Shown here: positions 44,130-54,873 of the stretch, piece after piece | Position numbering within the stretch: the stretch's first letter is position 1 | Layout: each line of letters begins with the position of its first letter | Source of the DNA: a bacterium | GTDB taxonomy: Bacteria; Bacillota; Bacilli; Lactobacillales; Streptococcaceae | Length of the DNA: 64,000 nucleotides | Reading direction: 5' to 3' | Assembly (NCBI GenBank): GCA_905221195.1 | Contig: CAJNCF010000001.1 | Coordinates: 62,001-126,000, forward strand | Made by a program: the position numbers and the translations under genes | The notes under the pieces: model-generated | The model's database searches: none | Told to the model about the DNA's origin: nothing | The model's input: the letters and a program-made list of their open reading frames with translations, nothing else

Positions 44130-44219
44130 GAAGATGATTATCGTATTTCTAAATCCATTTTTGACAAATAGCATGGTATAATAATATGCAGGAAAATTTT
44201 GAATTATGAGGAAGACTAG

Positions 44220-44924
44220 ATGAATTTATGGGATATTTTCTTTACGACTCAGGCAACAGAGCCACCCAAGTTTGATCTTTTTTGGTATGTTAGCCTATTT
44301 ACGCTCTTAGCCTTAACCTTTTATACAGCCTATCGCTATCGTGAAAAGAAGGTTTACCAACGATTTTTCCAAATCTTGCAAGCTGTTCAGTTGATCCTAC
44401 TTTATGGCTGGTATTGGGTTAATCATATGCCACTATCAGAAAGCTTACCCTTTTATCATTGCCGTATGGCCATGTTCGTGGTACTTTTGCTTCCTGGTAA
44501 GTCCAAATATCGGCAGTATTTTGCATTGTTGGGGACATTTGGGACATTAGCAGCCTTTGTTTACCCAGTGCCAGATGCCTATCCATTCCCCCATATTGCC
44601 ATTTTATCCTTTATATTTGGGCACTTAGCTCTCTTGGGGAACTCACTCGTTTATCTCTTGAGACAGTATGATGCACGATTGCTAGATGTGAAAAGAATTT
44701 TTCTCATGACCTTTGGACTAAATGCCTTGATTTTTGTGGTCAATTTGGTAACAGGTGGAGATTACGGATTCTTGACAAAACCGCCATTGGTTGGGGATCA
44801 CGGCTTAGTAGCTAATTATTTGATCGTGTCAGTAGCCTTGTCTGCTGCGATCACCTTGACCAAGAAAATCTTGGAACTATTTTTAGAGCAAGAAGCAGAA
44901 AAAATGATTGCAAAGAAAGCTTAA
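44220..44924 (+). CDS. TIGR02206/YwaF-family membrane protein
   Basis: The 234-residue protein has about seven hydrophobic segments. LPFYHCRMAMFVVLLL and FPHIAILSFIFGHLALLGNS are typical of the TIGR02206 (YwaF) family, whose function is unknown. The end of the gene forms one side of a terminator hairpin. It lies between the murF-NUDIX unit and ftsA. Confidence 0.85.
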   Translation: MNLWDIFFTTQATEPPKFDLFWYVSLFTLLALTFYTAYRYREKKVYQRFFQILQAVQLILLYGWYWVNHMPLSESLPFYHCRMAMFVVLLLPGKSKYRQYFALLGTFGTLAAFVYPVPDAYPFPHIAILSFIFGHLALLGNSLVYLLRQYDARLLDVKRIFLMTFGLNALIFVVNLVTGGDYGFLTKPPLVGDHGLVANYLIVSVALSAAITLTKKILELFLEQEAEKMIAKKA

Positions 44925-44945
44925 ATTCAAGCTTTCTTTTTTTCA
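44913..44945 (+). terminator. terminator after the TIGR02206 gene
   Basis: AAAGCTT and AAGCTTT pair around AAATTC, followed by CTTTTTTT. The 5' arm is inside the coding region. Confidence 0.82.
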
Positions 44946-45052
44946 TAAATCTGATTTTTTATAACTTGTTTGGTAAAGAGAGAAGATTGGGAAGATAAAG
45001 TGAAAAAAAGCAAGTAAATTTAGGAAAAAACTAAGCACGATTGGATTTTTTG

Positions 45053-45094
45053 TGTTATAATATTCTGTGAATAGCTATGCCCTGTTTTAGCTAT
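45053..45094 (+). promoter_or_regulatory. extended -10 promoter of ftsA and a leader hairpin
   Basis: TGTTATAAT places TATAAT at 45056-45061, with no clear -35. Just downstream, ATAGCTA (45072-45078) and TAGCTAT (45088-45094) form a hairpin in the leader. The rest of the 217-base gap before ftsA shows nothing I recognise. Confidence 0.55.
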
Positions 45095-45141
45095 ATTGAA
45101 ATAGAAGTTAGAAACTTGGAAGATAGAGAGGATGCGATGTA

Positions 45142-46521
45142 ATGGCTAGAGATGGTTTTTTTACAGGCTTAGATATCGGAACCAATTCGATTAAGGTATT
45201 GGTTGCTGAGCTTAGAAATGGTGAACTAAACGTAATTGGTGTAAGTAATGCCAAGAGTAAAGGTGTAAAAGATGGGATTATCGTTGATATTGAAGCGGCA
45301 GCAACTGCTATCAAGTCAGCTATTTCCCAAGCAGAAGAGAAGGCTGGTATTTCAATCAAATCAGTGAATGTTGGTTTGCCTGGAAATCTTTTACAAGTAG
45401 AACCAACTCAAGGAATGATTCCAGTTACATCTGATACAAAAGAAATTACAGATCAAGATGTTGAAAATGTTGTTAAATCAGCCTTGACAAAGAGCATGAC
45501 ACCAGATCGTGAAGTCATTACTTTTATTCCAGAAGAATTTATCGTAGATGGTTTCCAAGGTATTCGTGACCCGCGTGGAATGATGGGTGTTCGTCTTGAA
45601 ATGCGTGGTTTGCTTTACACAGGTCCACGTACTATTCTTCACAATTTACGCAAGACAGTTGAGCGCTCAGGTGTTCAAGTTGAAAATATTATTATTTCAC
45701 CATTGGCTTTGGTTCGTTCAGTCTTGAACGAAGGAGAGCGTGAATTTGGAGCTACTGTGATTGATATGGGAGCAGGTCAAACAACTGTTGCTACAATCCG
45801 TAACCAAGAACTCCAGTTTACAAATATTCTTCAAGAAGGTGGAGATTATGTTACCAAAGATATCTCTAAAGTCTTGAAGACTTCACAAAAACTAGCTGAA
45901 GGACTGAAGTTGAACTATGGGGAAGCCTACCCATCACTTGCTAGCAATGAAACTTTCCAAGTTGAAGTGATTGGTGAAGTAGAGCCTGTAGAAGTTACAG
46001 AAAGCTATCTAGCAGAGATTATTTCAGCTCGCATTAAGCACATTTTTGAACAAATTAAGCAAGAGTTGGAAAGAAGACATTTGTTGGATCTTCCAGGTGG
46101 GATTGTTCTGATTGGTGGAAATGCTATTTTACCAGGTATCGTAGAACTTGCACAGGAAGTCTTTGGCGTTGGTGTCAAACTTTACGTTCCAAATCAAGTT
46201 GGAATTCGTAACCCTGCCTTTGCTCATGTGATTAGCTTGTCTGAATTTGCTGGTCAATTGACTGAAGTGCATTTGTTAGCGCAACGAGCAGTCAAAGGTG
46301 AAGATACCTTGCGTCACCAACCAATTAATTTCGGCGGGATGATTCAACGTGTTACGCAGGTAGCACAGCCTACCCCTATTCAACCAGTTCAAAATACTGA
46401 GGTAGAGCAATCAGCTTCTACGAACGGAGTTGCTCCGAAAGAAGATAAAGTATCTTCTCAAAATAAACCAAAAATCGCAGATCGTTTCCGTGGCTTAATT
46501 GGAAGCATGTTTGATGAATAA
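45142..46521 (+). CDS. ftsA: cell division protein FtsA
   Basis: The 459-residue actin-like protein links FtsZ filaments to the membrane. Motifs are GLDIGTNSIKV at the N-terminus, VIDMGAGQTTVATI, and a C-terminal amphipathic membrane-targeting helix (DRFRGLIGSMFDE). GATAGAGAGGATGCGATGTA precedes the ATG. It is followed by ftsZ after 16 bases, the canonical division pair. Confidence 0.97.
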   Translation: MARDGFFTGLDIGTNSIKVLVAELRNGELNVIGVSNAKSKGVKDGIIVDIEAAATAIKSAISQAEEKAGISIKSVNVGLPGNLLQVEPTQGMIPVTSDTKEITDQDVENVVKSALTKSMTPDREVITFIPEEFIVDGFQGIRDPRGMMGVRLEMRGLLYTGPRTILHNLRKTVERSGVQVENIIISPLALVRSVLNEGEREFGATVIDMGAGQTTVATIRNQELQFTNILQEGGDYVTKDISKVLKTSQKLAEGLKLNYGEAYPSLASNETFQVEVIGEVEPVEVTESYLAEIISARIKHIFEQIKQELERRHLLDLPGGIVLIGGNAILPGIVELAQEVFGVGVKLYVPNQVGIRNPAFAHVISLSEFAGQLTEVHLLAQRAVKGEDTLRHQPINFGGMIQRVTQVAQPTPIQPVQNTEVEQSASTNGVAPKEDKVSSQNKPKIADRFRGLIGSMFDE

Positions 46522-46534
46522 AAGAGGAAAATAA

Positions 46535-47791
<1,257 letters not shown>

Positions 47792-47795
47792 GTAA

Positions 47796-48467
47796 ATGAA
47801 TTTGAAAGAAAATACAGAACGTGTTTTTCAACAAATAAAAGATGCAAGTCAGCAGGCAGGAAGAGAAGCTAATTCTGTTTCGGTTGTTGCTGTTACAAAA
47901 TATGTAGACGTACCGACAGCGGAGGCTTTGCTTCCGCTAGGTGTGCATCATATTGGTGAAAATCGTGTAGATAAGTTCCTTGAGAAATATCAAGCTTTAA
48001 AAGACCAAGATGTTGTCTGGCATCTGATTGGTACTTTGCAAAGACGTAAGGTCAAAGATGTCATTCAATATGTTGATTATTTTCATGCTTTGGATTCATT
48101 AAAGCTAGCAGAGGAAATTCAAAAAAGAAGTGATCGAGTTATTAAGTGTTTCTTACAAGTAAATATCTCAAGGGAAGAGAGCAAACATGGTTTTTCAAAG
48201 GAAGAACTATTGGAACTCTTACCAGAGTTGGCAACCTTAGATAAAATTGAATATGTAGGCTTGATGACCATGGCTCCTTTTGAAGCTAGTAGTGATGAGT
48301 TGAAAGAGATTTTTAAAGCTACACAGGATTTGCAACTAGAAATTAGAGAAAAACAAATTCCCAATATGCCAATGACGGACTTGAGTATGGGTATGAGTCG
48401 TGACTACAAGGAAGCGATTGAATTTGGCTCAACATTTGTCAGAATTGGTACAGCATTTTTTAAATAG
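47796..48467 (+). CDS. ylmE: PLP-binding protein YlmE/YggS
   Basis: The 223-residue alanine-racemase-like barrel binds PLP through the lysine in VVAVTKYVD. LMTMAPFE and DLSMGMSRDYKEAIEFGSTFVRIG are family motifs. It belongs to the COG0325 family involved in PLP homeostasis. It lies 4 bases after ftsZ in the conserved ylm cluster. No strong ribosome site is seen, so translation may be coupled. Confidence 0.93.
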   Translation: MNLKENTERVFQQIKDASQQAGREANSVSVVAVTKYVDVPTAEALLPLGVHHIGENRVDKFLEKYQALKDQDVVWHLIGTLQRRKVKDVIQYVDYFHALDSLKLAEEIQKRSDRVIKCFLQVNISREESKHGFSKEELLELLPELATLDKIEYVGLMTMAPFEASSDELKEIFKATQDLQLEIREKQIPNMPMTDLSMGMSRDYKEAIEFGSTFVRIGTAFFK

Positions 48468-48476
48468 GAAAGAAAT

Positions 48477-49010
48477 ATGTCTTTAAAAGATAGATTTGAT
48501 AAATTTATAGATTATTTTACAGAAGATGGAGAAGATGTTGGTACTACTTATCAGCCTAAAGCTGAAGAGCCGATTGTGACTCCAGTCCCTTCTGTTCAGG
48601 AGTTGCCTCAACAAACTGCGGTCACACCATCTAAAGATAAAAACATCACCCGTCTTCATGCCCGTCAACAAGAGTTGGCTATGAAAAGTCAACGTTCTAC
48701 TGATAAGGTGACGATTGATGTTCGTTATCCACGTAAATACGAAGATGCCACAGATATTGTTGATTTATTGGCTGGTAACGAAAGTATTTTGATTGATTTT
48801 CAATATATGACAGAAGTTCAAGCACGTCGTTGTTTGGACTATCTGGATGGGGCACGTCATGTTTTAGCTGGTAACATGAAAAAGGTAGCATCTACGATGT
48901 ACCTACTGACGCCAGTTGATGTTGTCGTCAATATTGAAGATATCAAAATTCCAGATGAATCACAAAATGGTGAATTTGGTTTTGATATGAAACGTACGAG
49001 AGTGAAATAA
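48477..49010 (+). CDS. sepF: cell division protein SepF
   Basis: The 177-residue protein has an N-terminal amphipathic membrane helix ([12 protein letters not shown]), a variable linker, and the C-terminal SepF domain ([21 protein letters not shown]) that bundles FtsZ filaments. AGGAAAGAAAT precedes the ATG. Its TAA shares one base with the ylmG ATG. Confidence 0.95.
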   Translation: MSLKDRFDKFIDYFTEDGEDVGTTYQPKAEEPIVTPVPSVQELPQQTAVTPSKDKNITRLHARQQELAMKSQRSTDKVTIDVRYPRKYEDATDIVDLLAGNESILIDFQYMTEVQARRCLDYLDGARHVLAGNMKKVASTMYLLTPVDVVVNIEDIKIPDESQNGEFGFDMKRTRVK

Positions 49011-49273
49011 TGCTCTTTCTCATTCGTTTTATTCAAAATGCAGTGGATATCTATTCACTGATTTTAGTCGTTTTTGCTCTGATGTCTTGGTTCCCCAATG
49101 CTTATGAATCGCGTCTAGGTCGCTTGATTATTAGCTTAGTGAAACCGATAATAGCTCCTTTACAACGTTTACCCCTTCAGATTGCAGGGCTTGACTTGTC
49201 TGTCTGGATTGCGGTATTATTAGTGCATTTTTTAGGGAACCAATTGATTCGACTTTTAGTGATGTTTCTATGA
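49010..49273 (+). CDS. ylmG: YggT-family membrane protein YlmG
   Basis: The 87-residue protein has two hydrophobic segments with the YggT motif (YSLILVVFALMSWFPNAYES). It is linked to cell division or shape by its conserved position in the ftsZ-divIVA cluster; its biochemical role is unclear. It overlaps both neighbours. Confidence 0.93.
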   Translation: MLFLIRFIQNAVDIYSLILVVFALMSWFPNAYESRLGRLIISLVKPIIAPLQRLPLQIAGLDLSVWIAVLLVHFLGNQLIRLLVMFL

Positions 49274-50055
49274 ACAAGATGATTTATCAGCACTTTTCTA
49301 AGAATGATTCGTCTTTTATTGATAAGGGAGCAGAATGGATAAAAAAGGTAGAAGACTCTTATTCTCCTTTTTTAACACCTTTTATAAATCCTCATCAGGA
49401 AAAGATTTTAAAAGTTCTAGCATCAACGAACGGCATCGCCTACATGAGCAGTCGGCAGTTTCTTGAAACTGAATACGTTCGGATACTCCTGTATCCTGAT
49501 TATTTTGAACCCAAATTCTCTGATTTTGAACTATCCTTGCAAGAAATAGTTTATTCTAATAAGTTTGAACGCTTAACGCATGCAAAAATATTAGGGACTG
49601 TTTTAAATCAGCTGGGAATTGATAGGAAGCTGTTTGGTGATATCTTAGTCAATGAAGAGAGAGCACAGATTATCATTAATCGACAGTTTACTCTCCTTTT
49701 CCAAGACGGCATTACGAAAATTGCCCGTCTACCTGTTTGTCTAGAAGAACGGGATTTTACTGAGAAAATTGCTACAGTGGAAAATTATCAAGAATTGGAT
49801 ATTTGTATCGCTAGTTCTAGATTAGATGTTTTTCTGGCAGGGATTTTCAAGCTGTCCAGAAATCAGGCAAATCAGTTAATTGAAAAGCAGGCAGTTCAAG
49901 TTAATTACCATTTAGTTGAAAAATCAGATTATACAGTTCAAGTTGGTGACTTGATTAGTGTAAGGAAATTCGGTCGATTGAAACTCGTTAGAGATAATGG
50001 GCAAACAAAAAAAGATAAAAAGAAATTAACGGTCCAATTGTTATTAAGTAAGTGA
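49270..50055 (+). CDS. ylmH: S4-domain RNA-binding protein YlmH
   Basis: The 261-residue protein has an N-terminal RNP-like domain and a C-terminal S4 domain (SRLDVFLAGIFKLSRNQANQ at about residues 179-198). YlmH has been linked to rescue of stalled ribosomes in Bacillus; that is family knowledge. It overlaps ylmG by four bases. Confidence 0.93.
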   Translation: MNKMIYQHFSKNDSSFIDKGAEWIKKVEDSYSPFLTPFINPHQEKILKVLASTNGIAYMSSRQFLETEYVRILLYPDYFEPKFSDFELSLQEIVYSNKFERLTHAKILGTVLNQLGIDRKLFGDILVNEERAQIIINRQFTLLFQDGITKIARLPVCLEERDFTEKIATVENYQELDICIASSRLDVFLAGIFKLSRNQANQLIEKQAVQVNYHLVEKSDYTVQVGDLISVRKFGRLKLVRDNGQTKKDKKKLTVQLLLSK

Positions 50056-50063
50056 GGATAATT

Positions 50064-50939
50064 ATGCCAATTACATCGTTAGAAATCAAAGATAAAACCT
50101 TTAACACACGATTCAGAGGCTTTGATCAAGAAGAAGTAGATGAATTTTTAGATATTGTAGTCCGTGATTATGAAGATTTGGTTCGCTCTAATCATGATAA
50201 AGAATTACATATTAAGAGTTTGGAAGAGCGTTTGTCTTACTTTGATGAGATGAAAGATTCATTGAGTCAGTCTGTATTGATTGCACAAGATACAGCTGAA
50301 CGAGTAAAACAAGCTGCAACTGAACGTTCAAACAATATCATTCACCAAGCAGAGCAAGATGCGCAACGCTTGTTGGAAGAAGCTAAGTACAAGGCAAATG
50401 AAATTCTTCGTCAAGCAACTGATAATGCCAAGAAAGTTGCTGTTGAAACTGAAGAGTTGAAGAACAAGAGCCGTGTCTTCCACCAACGTCTTAAATCTAC
50501 AATTGAGAGCCAGTTAGCAATTGTTGAATCTTCAGATTGGGAAGATATTCTTCGTCCAACAGCTACTTATCTTCAAACAAGTGATGAAGCCTTCAAAGAA
50601 GTAGTAAGCGAAGTCTTAGGTGACTCTGTCTTGCAACAACATCCAGAGGAAGAACCAATTGATATTACTCGTCAGTTTTCTCCCGAGGAAATGGCAGAGT
50701 TGCAAGCGCGTATCGAAGCGGCTAATAAGGAACTTGCGGAAGCCGAAGCTAGAGCTGAACAAGAACAAATGGTTTCACCAGCTCCAGTTGTTGAAGAAAG
50801 TCCAGCTCATCCAGTTGGTCCAATGTATGAAGAGCCAGAAGTAGCTCCAAGCTATTACTCAGGCCCAACACCAGCTACTGAAGCTGTAAACTCAGAACCA
50901 GGATTTGCGGCACCGCAAGAATCTGTTACAATTTTATAA
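50064..50939 (+). CDS. divIVA: cell division protein DivIVA
   Basis: The 291-residue coiled-coil protein marks septa and poles. The N-terminal lipid-binding motif is NTRFRGFDQEEVDEFLD. Coiled coil extends over about residues 30-160, and an acidic, proline-rich tail ends it. ATG 50064 (MPITSLEIKD) is the usual start; a GTG 12 bases earlier overlaps ylmH. The last codons lie close to the ileS T-box. Confidence 0.95.
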   Translation: MPITSLEIKDKTFNTRFRGFDQEEVDEFLDIVVRDYEDLVRSNHDKELHIKSLEERLSYFDEMKDSLSQSVLIAQDTAERVKQAATERSNNIIHQAEQDAQRLLEEAKYKANEILRQATDNAKKVAVETEELKNKSRVFHQRLKSTIESQLAIVESSDWEDILRPTATYLQTSDEAFKEVVSEVLGDSVLQQHPEEEPIDITRQFSPEEMAELQARIEAANKELAEAEARAEQEQMVSPAPVVEESPAHPVGPMYEEPEVAPSYYSGPTPATEAVNSEPGFAAPQESVTIL

Positions 50940-50944
50940 GAAAC

Positions 50945-51165
50945 GATGTGAGAACAAGATCTTATCCTTATATTTCCAGCGAGCAGGAGATGGTGCGAGT
51001 CCTGTATTCCCTAATGATAAGATTATCCTCTCAAAAACTCAAGTCTGAAGTTAGTAGGATTTGACGTTCCCCACGTTACGGGATAAGAGGGAGAAAGATT
51101 AGATCTTTTTCCGAATAAAGGTGGTACCACGATTTTCGTCCTTTTTGGAAGTCGTGGTTTTTAAT
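50945..51165 (+). ncRNA. T-box leader of ileS
   Basis: The conserved T-box sequence AAGGTGGTACCACG lies at 51118-51131 and overlaps a terminator stem (CCACG ... CGTGG, then TTTTT) ending near 51163. An upstream Stem I pairs CTTATC with GATAAG; an ATC triplet at 51025-51027 next to it is the likely isoleucine specifier. Uncharged tRNA-Ile would favour antitermination. TACAAT or TATAAG near the divIVA stop may be the -10. Confidence 0.92.
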
Positions 51166-51191
51166 TTGTTATTATTTATAAAGGAGATACC

Positions 51192-53984
51192 ATGAAACTC
51201 AAAGATACCCTTAATCTTGGGAAAACAGCTTTCCCAATGCGTGCAGGCCTTCCTACCAAAGAGCCAGTTTGGCAAAAGGAATGGGAAGATGCAAAACTTT
51301 ATCAACGTCGTCAAGAATTGAACCAAGGAAAACCTCATTTCACCTTGCATGATGGCCCTCCATACGCCAACGGAAATATCCACGTTGGACACGCTATGAA
51401 CAAGATTTCAAAAGATATCATTGTTCGTTCAAAATCTATGTCAGGTTTTTACGCACCATTTATCCCAGGCTGGGATACTCATGGTCTGCCAATCGAGCAA
51501 GTTCTGGCAAAACAAGGTGTCAAACGTAAAGAAATGGACTTGGTTGAGTACTTGAAACTTTGCCGTGAATATGCTCTTTCACAAGTAGATAAACAACGTG
51601 AAGACTTCAAACGTTTGGGTGTTTCTGGTGACTGGGAAAATCCATATGTGACCTTGACTCCGGACTATGAAGCAGCCCAAATCCGTGTCTTCGGTGAAAT
51701 GGCTAACAAGGGTTATATCTACCGTGGTGCCAAGCCAGTTTACTGGTCTTGGTCATCTGAGTCTGCTCTTGCTGAAGCAGAGATTGAATACCATGACTTG
51801 CTTTCAACTTCCCTTTACTATGCCAATAAGGTAAAAGATGGCAAAGGTGTTCTAGATACAGATACTTATATCGTTGTCTGGACAACTACTCCATTTACTA
51901 TCACAGCTTCTCGTGGTTTGACTGTCGGAGCAGATATTGATTACGTTTTGGTTCAACCTGCTGGTGAAGCTCGTAAATTTGTGGTTGCTGCAGAATTATT
52001 GAATAGCTTGTCTGAGAAATTTGGTTGGGCTGATGTTCAAGTGTTGGCAACTTACCGTGGTCAAGAATTGAACCATATCGTAACAGAACACCCATGGGAT
52101 ACAGCTGTAGATGAACTCGTTATCCTTGGTGACCACGTTACAACTGACTCTGGTACAGGTATTGTCCATACAGCCCCTGGTTTTGGTGAGGATGACTACA
52201 ATGTCGGTATTGCAAATGGCCTTGAAGTCGCAGTCACTGTTGATGAGCGTGGTATCATGATGGCTAATGCTGGTTCTGAGTTTGAAGGCCAATTCTACGA
52301 CAAGGTTGTACCAACTGTTATTGAAAAACTTGGTAGCCTCCTTCTTGCCCAAGAAGAAATTTCTCACTCATATCCATTTGACTGGCGTACGAAGAAACCA
52401 ATCATTTGGCGTGCAGTTCCACAATGGTTTGCCTCAGTTTCTAAATTCCGCCAAGAAATCTTGGACGAAATTGAAAAAGTTAAATTCCACTCAGAATGGG
52501 GTAAAGTTCGTCTTTACAATATGATTCGTGACCGTGGCGACTGGGTTATCTCTCGTCAACGTGCTTGGGGTGTTCCACTTCCTATCTTCTATGCTGAAGA
52601 TGGTACAGCGATCATGACAGCTGAAACGATTGAACACGTGGCTCAACTCTTTGAGGAACACGGATCTATTATCTGGTGGGAACGTGATGCCAAAGACCTA
52701 TTACCAGAAGGATTTACGCATCCAGGTTCACCAAATGGCGAGTTCAAGAAAGAAACAGATATCATGGACGTTTGGTTTGACTCAGGTTCATCATGGAATG
52801 GAGTTATAGTAAACCGTCCGGAGTTGACTTACCCAGCAGACCTTTACCTAGAAGGTTCTGACCAGTATCGTGGTTGGTTCAACTCTTCACTTATCACATC
52901 TGTTGCTAACCATGGCGTAGCGCCTTACAAACAAATCTTGTCACAAGGTTTTGCCCTTGACGGTAAAGGTGAGAAGATGTCTAAATCTCTTGGAAATACC
53001 ATTGCTCCAAGCGATGTTGAAAAACAATTTGGTGCTGAAATCTTGCGTCTCTGGGTAACAAGTGTTGACTCAAGCAACGACGTGCGTATCTCTATGGATA
53101 TCTTGAGCCAAGTCTCTGAAACTTACCGTAAGATTCGTAACACTCTTCGTTTCTTGATTGCTAATACATCTAACTTTAACCGAGCTCAAGATGCAGTAGC
53201 TTACGATGAGCTTCGTTCAGTTGATAAGTACATGACGATTCGCTTTAACCAGCTTGTCAAGACCATTCGTGATGCTTATGCCAACTTTGAATTCTTGACA
53301 ATTTACAAGGCCTTGGTAAACTTTATCAACGTTGACTTGTCAGCCTTCTACCTTGATTTTGCCAAAGATGTTGTTTATATCGAAGGTGCTAAATCATTGG
53401 AACGCCGTCAAATGCAGACTGTCTTCTATGACATTCTTGTAAAAATCACCAAACTCTTGACACCAATCCTTCCTCACACTGCGGAAGAAATCTGGTCATA
53501 TCTTGAGTTTGAAGCAGAAGACTTCGTTCAATTGTCAGAATTGCCAGAAGCAGAGACATTTGCTAACCAAGAAGAAATCTTGGATACATGGGCAGCCTTC
53601 ATGGACTTCCGTGGACAAGCTCAAAAAGCCTTGGAAGAAGCTCGTAATGCCAAAGTAATCGGTAAATCACTTGAAGCACACTTGACAGTTTATCCAAACG
53701 AAGTTGTGAAAACTCTACTCGAAGCAGTAAACAGCAATGTAGCTCAACTTTTGATCGTGTCTGAATTGACTATCGCAGAAGGACCAGCTCCAGAAGCTGC
53801 TGTTAGCTTCGAAGATGTAGCCTTCACTGTTGAACGCGCTGCAGGTGAAGTATGTGACCGTTGCCGTCGTATCGACCCAACAACAGCAGAACGTAGCTAC
53901 CACGCAGTCATCTGTGACCACTGTGCAAGCATCGTAGAAGAAAACTTTGCGGATGCAGTCGCAGAAGGATTTGAAGAGAAATAA
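51192..53984 (+). CDS. ileS: isoleucyl-tRNA synthetase
   Basis: The 930-residue class I synthetase has the HIGH motif as [14 protein letters not shown], the editing domain ([12 protein letters not shown]), KMSKS in [10 protein letters not shown], and a C-terminal zinc site ([21 protein letters not shown]). AAAGGAGATACC precedes the ATG. Control by the T-box just upstream is expected. Confidence 0.98.
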   Translation: MKLKDTLNLGKTAFPMRAGLPTKEPVWQKEWEDAKLYQRRQELNQGKPHFTLHDGPPYANGNIHVGHAMNKISKDIIVRSKSMSGFYAPFIPGWDTHGLPIEQVLAKQGVKRKEMDLVEYLKLCREYALSQVDKQREDFKRLGVSGDWENPYVTLTPDYEAAQIRVFGEMANKGYIYRGAKPVYWSWSSESALAEAEIEYHDLLSTSLYYANKVKDGKGVLDTDTYIVVWTTTPFTITASRGLTVGADIDYVLVQPAGEARKFVVAAELLNSLSEKFGWADVQVLATYRGQELNHIVTEHPWDTAVDELVILGDHVTTDSGTGIVHTAPGFGEDDYNVGIANGLEVAVTVDERGIMMANAGSEFEGQFYDKVVPTVIEKLGSLLLAQEEISHSYPFDWRTKKPIIWRAVPQWFASVSKFRQEILDEIEKVKFHSEWGKVRLYNMIRDRGDWVISRQRAWGVPLPIFYAEDGTAIMTAETIEHVAQLFEEHGSIIWWERDAKDLLPEGFTHPGSPNGEFKKETDIMDVWFDSGSSWNGVIVNRPELTYPADLYLEGSDQYRGWFNSSLITSVANHGVAPYKQILSQGFALDGKGEKMSKSLGNTIAPSDVEKQFGAEILRLWVTSVDSSNDVRISMDILSQVSETYRKIRNTLRFLIANTSNFNRAQDAVAYDELRSVDKYMTIRFNQLVKTIRDAYANFEFLTIYKALVNFINVDLSAFYLDFAKDVVYIEGAKSLERRQMQTVFYDILVKITKLLTPILPHTAEEIWSYLEFEAEDFVQLSELPEAETFANQEEILDTWAAFMDFRGQAQKALEEARNAKVIGKSLEAHLTVYPNEVVKTLLEAVNSNVAQLLIVSELTIAEGPAPEAAVSFEDVAFTVERAAGEVCDRCRRIDPTTAERSYHAVICDHCASIVEENFADAVAEGFEEK

Positions 53985-54003
53985 GATTGTGTATGATACT
54001 AAT

Positions 54004-54038
54004 AAGGAAAAGGATTGTCAAACAGTCCTTTCCTTTTT
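54004..54038 (+). terminator. terminator after ileS
   Basis: AAGGAAAAGGATTGT pairs with ACAGTCCTTTCCTT with small bulges around CAA, followed by a T run. Confidence 0.85.
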
Positions 54039-54128
54039 GGTTTTGACTAGCTTTTTTGTGAAAAATTGTGTAAAATAGAATAGATAAACGAGGGGAAACC
54101 TCGGAAAATTTAAAGGAGAATCCATCTA

Positions 54129-54821
54129 ATGGTAAAATTGGTTTTTGCTCGCCACGGTGAGTCTGAATGGAACAAAGCTAACCTTTTCACTGGTTGGGCT
54201 GATGTTGATTTGTCTGAAAAAGGTACACAACAAGCAATTGACGCTGGTAAATTGATCAAAGAAGCTGGTATCGAATTTGACCAAGCTTACACTTCAGTAT
54301 TGAAACGTGCTATCAAAACAACTAACTTGGCTCTTGAAGCTTCTGACCAATTGTGGGTTCCAGTTGAAAAATCATGGCGCTTGAACGAACGTCACTACGG
54401 TGGTTTGACTGGTAAAAACAAAGCTGAAGCTGCTGAACAATTTGGTGATGAGCAAGTTCACATCTGGCGTCGTTCATACGATGTATTGCCTCCAAACATG
54501 GACCGTGATGATGAGCATTCAGCTCACACTGACCGTCGTTACGCTTCACTTGACGATTCAGTCATTCCAGATGCTGAAAACTTGAAAGTGACTTTGGAAC
54601 GTGCCCTTCCTTTCTGGGAAGATAAAATCGCTCCAGCTCTTAAAGATGGTAAAAACGTATTCGTAGGAGCTCACGGTAACTCAATCCGTGCCCTTGTAAA
54701 ACACATCAAAGGTTTGTCAGATGACGAAATCATGGATGTGGAAATCCCTAACTTCCCACCATTGGTATTCGAATTCGACGAAAAATTGAACGTAGTTTCT
54801 GAATACTACCTTGGAAAATAA
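54129..54821 (+). CDS. gpmA: 2,3-bisphosphoglycerate-dependent phosphoglycerate mutase
   Basis: The 230-residue glycolytic enzyme has the phosphohistidine motif [29 protein letters not shown] and [33 protein letters not shown] precedes the ATG. The codon use is that of a highly expressed gene. It forms a monocistronic unit between two terminators. Confidence 0.97.
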   Translation: MVKLVFARHGESEWNKANLFTGWADVDLSEKGTQQAIDAGKLIKEAGIEFDQAYTSVLKRAIKTTNLALEASDQLWVPVEKSWRLNERHYGGLTGKNKAEAAEQFGDEQVHIWRRSYDVLPPNMDRDDEHSAHTDRRYASLDDSVIPDAENLKVTLERALPFWEDKIAPALKDGKNVFVGAHGNSIRALVKHIKGLSDDEIMDVEIPNFPPLVFEFDEKLNVVSEYYLGK

Positions 54822-54830
54822 AAAATTGTA

Positions 54831-54859
54831 AGTCTAGAATTGATTTCTAGACTTTTTAT
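54831..54859 (+). terminator. terminator after gpmA, overlapping the next promoter
   Basis: AGTCTAGAA and TTTCTAGACT pair around TTGA, followed by TTTT. Its loop and 3' arm contain the TTGATT that serves as -35 for the next gene. Confidence 0.85.
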
Positions 54860-54867
54860 GTTAGTAT
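54840..54867 (+). promoter_or_regulatory. promoter of the GH95 gene, possibly giving a leaderless mRNA
   Basis: TTGATT (54840-54845), a 16-base spacer and TAGTAT (54862-54867) with TGT as an extended -10. The ATG begins 7 bases after the -10, where transcription would start. Confidence 0.5.
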
Positions 54868-54873
54868 GGTAGT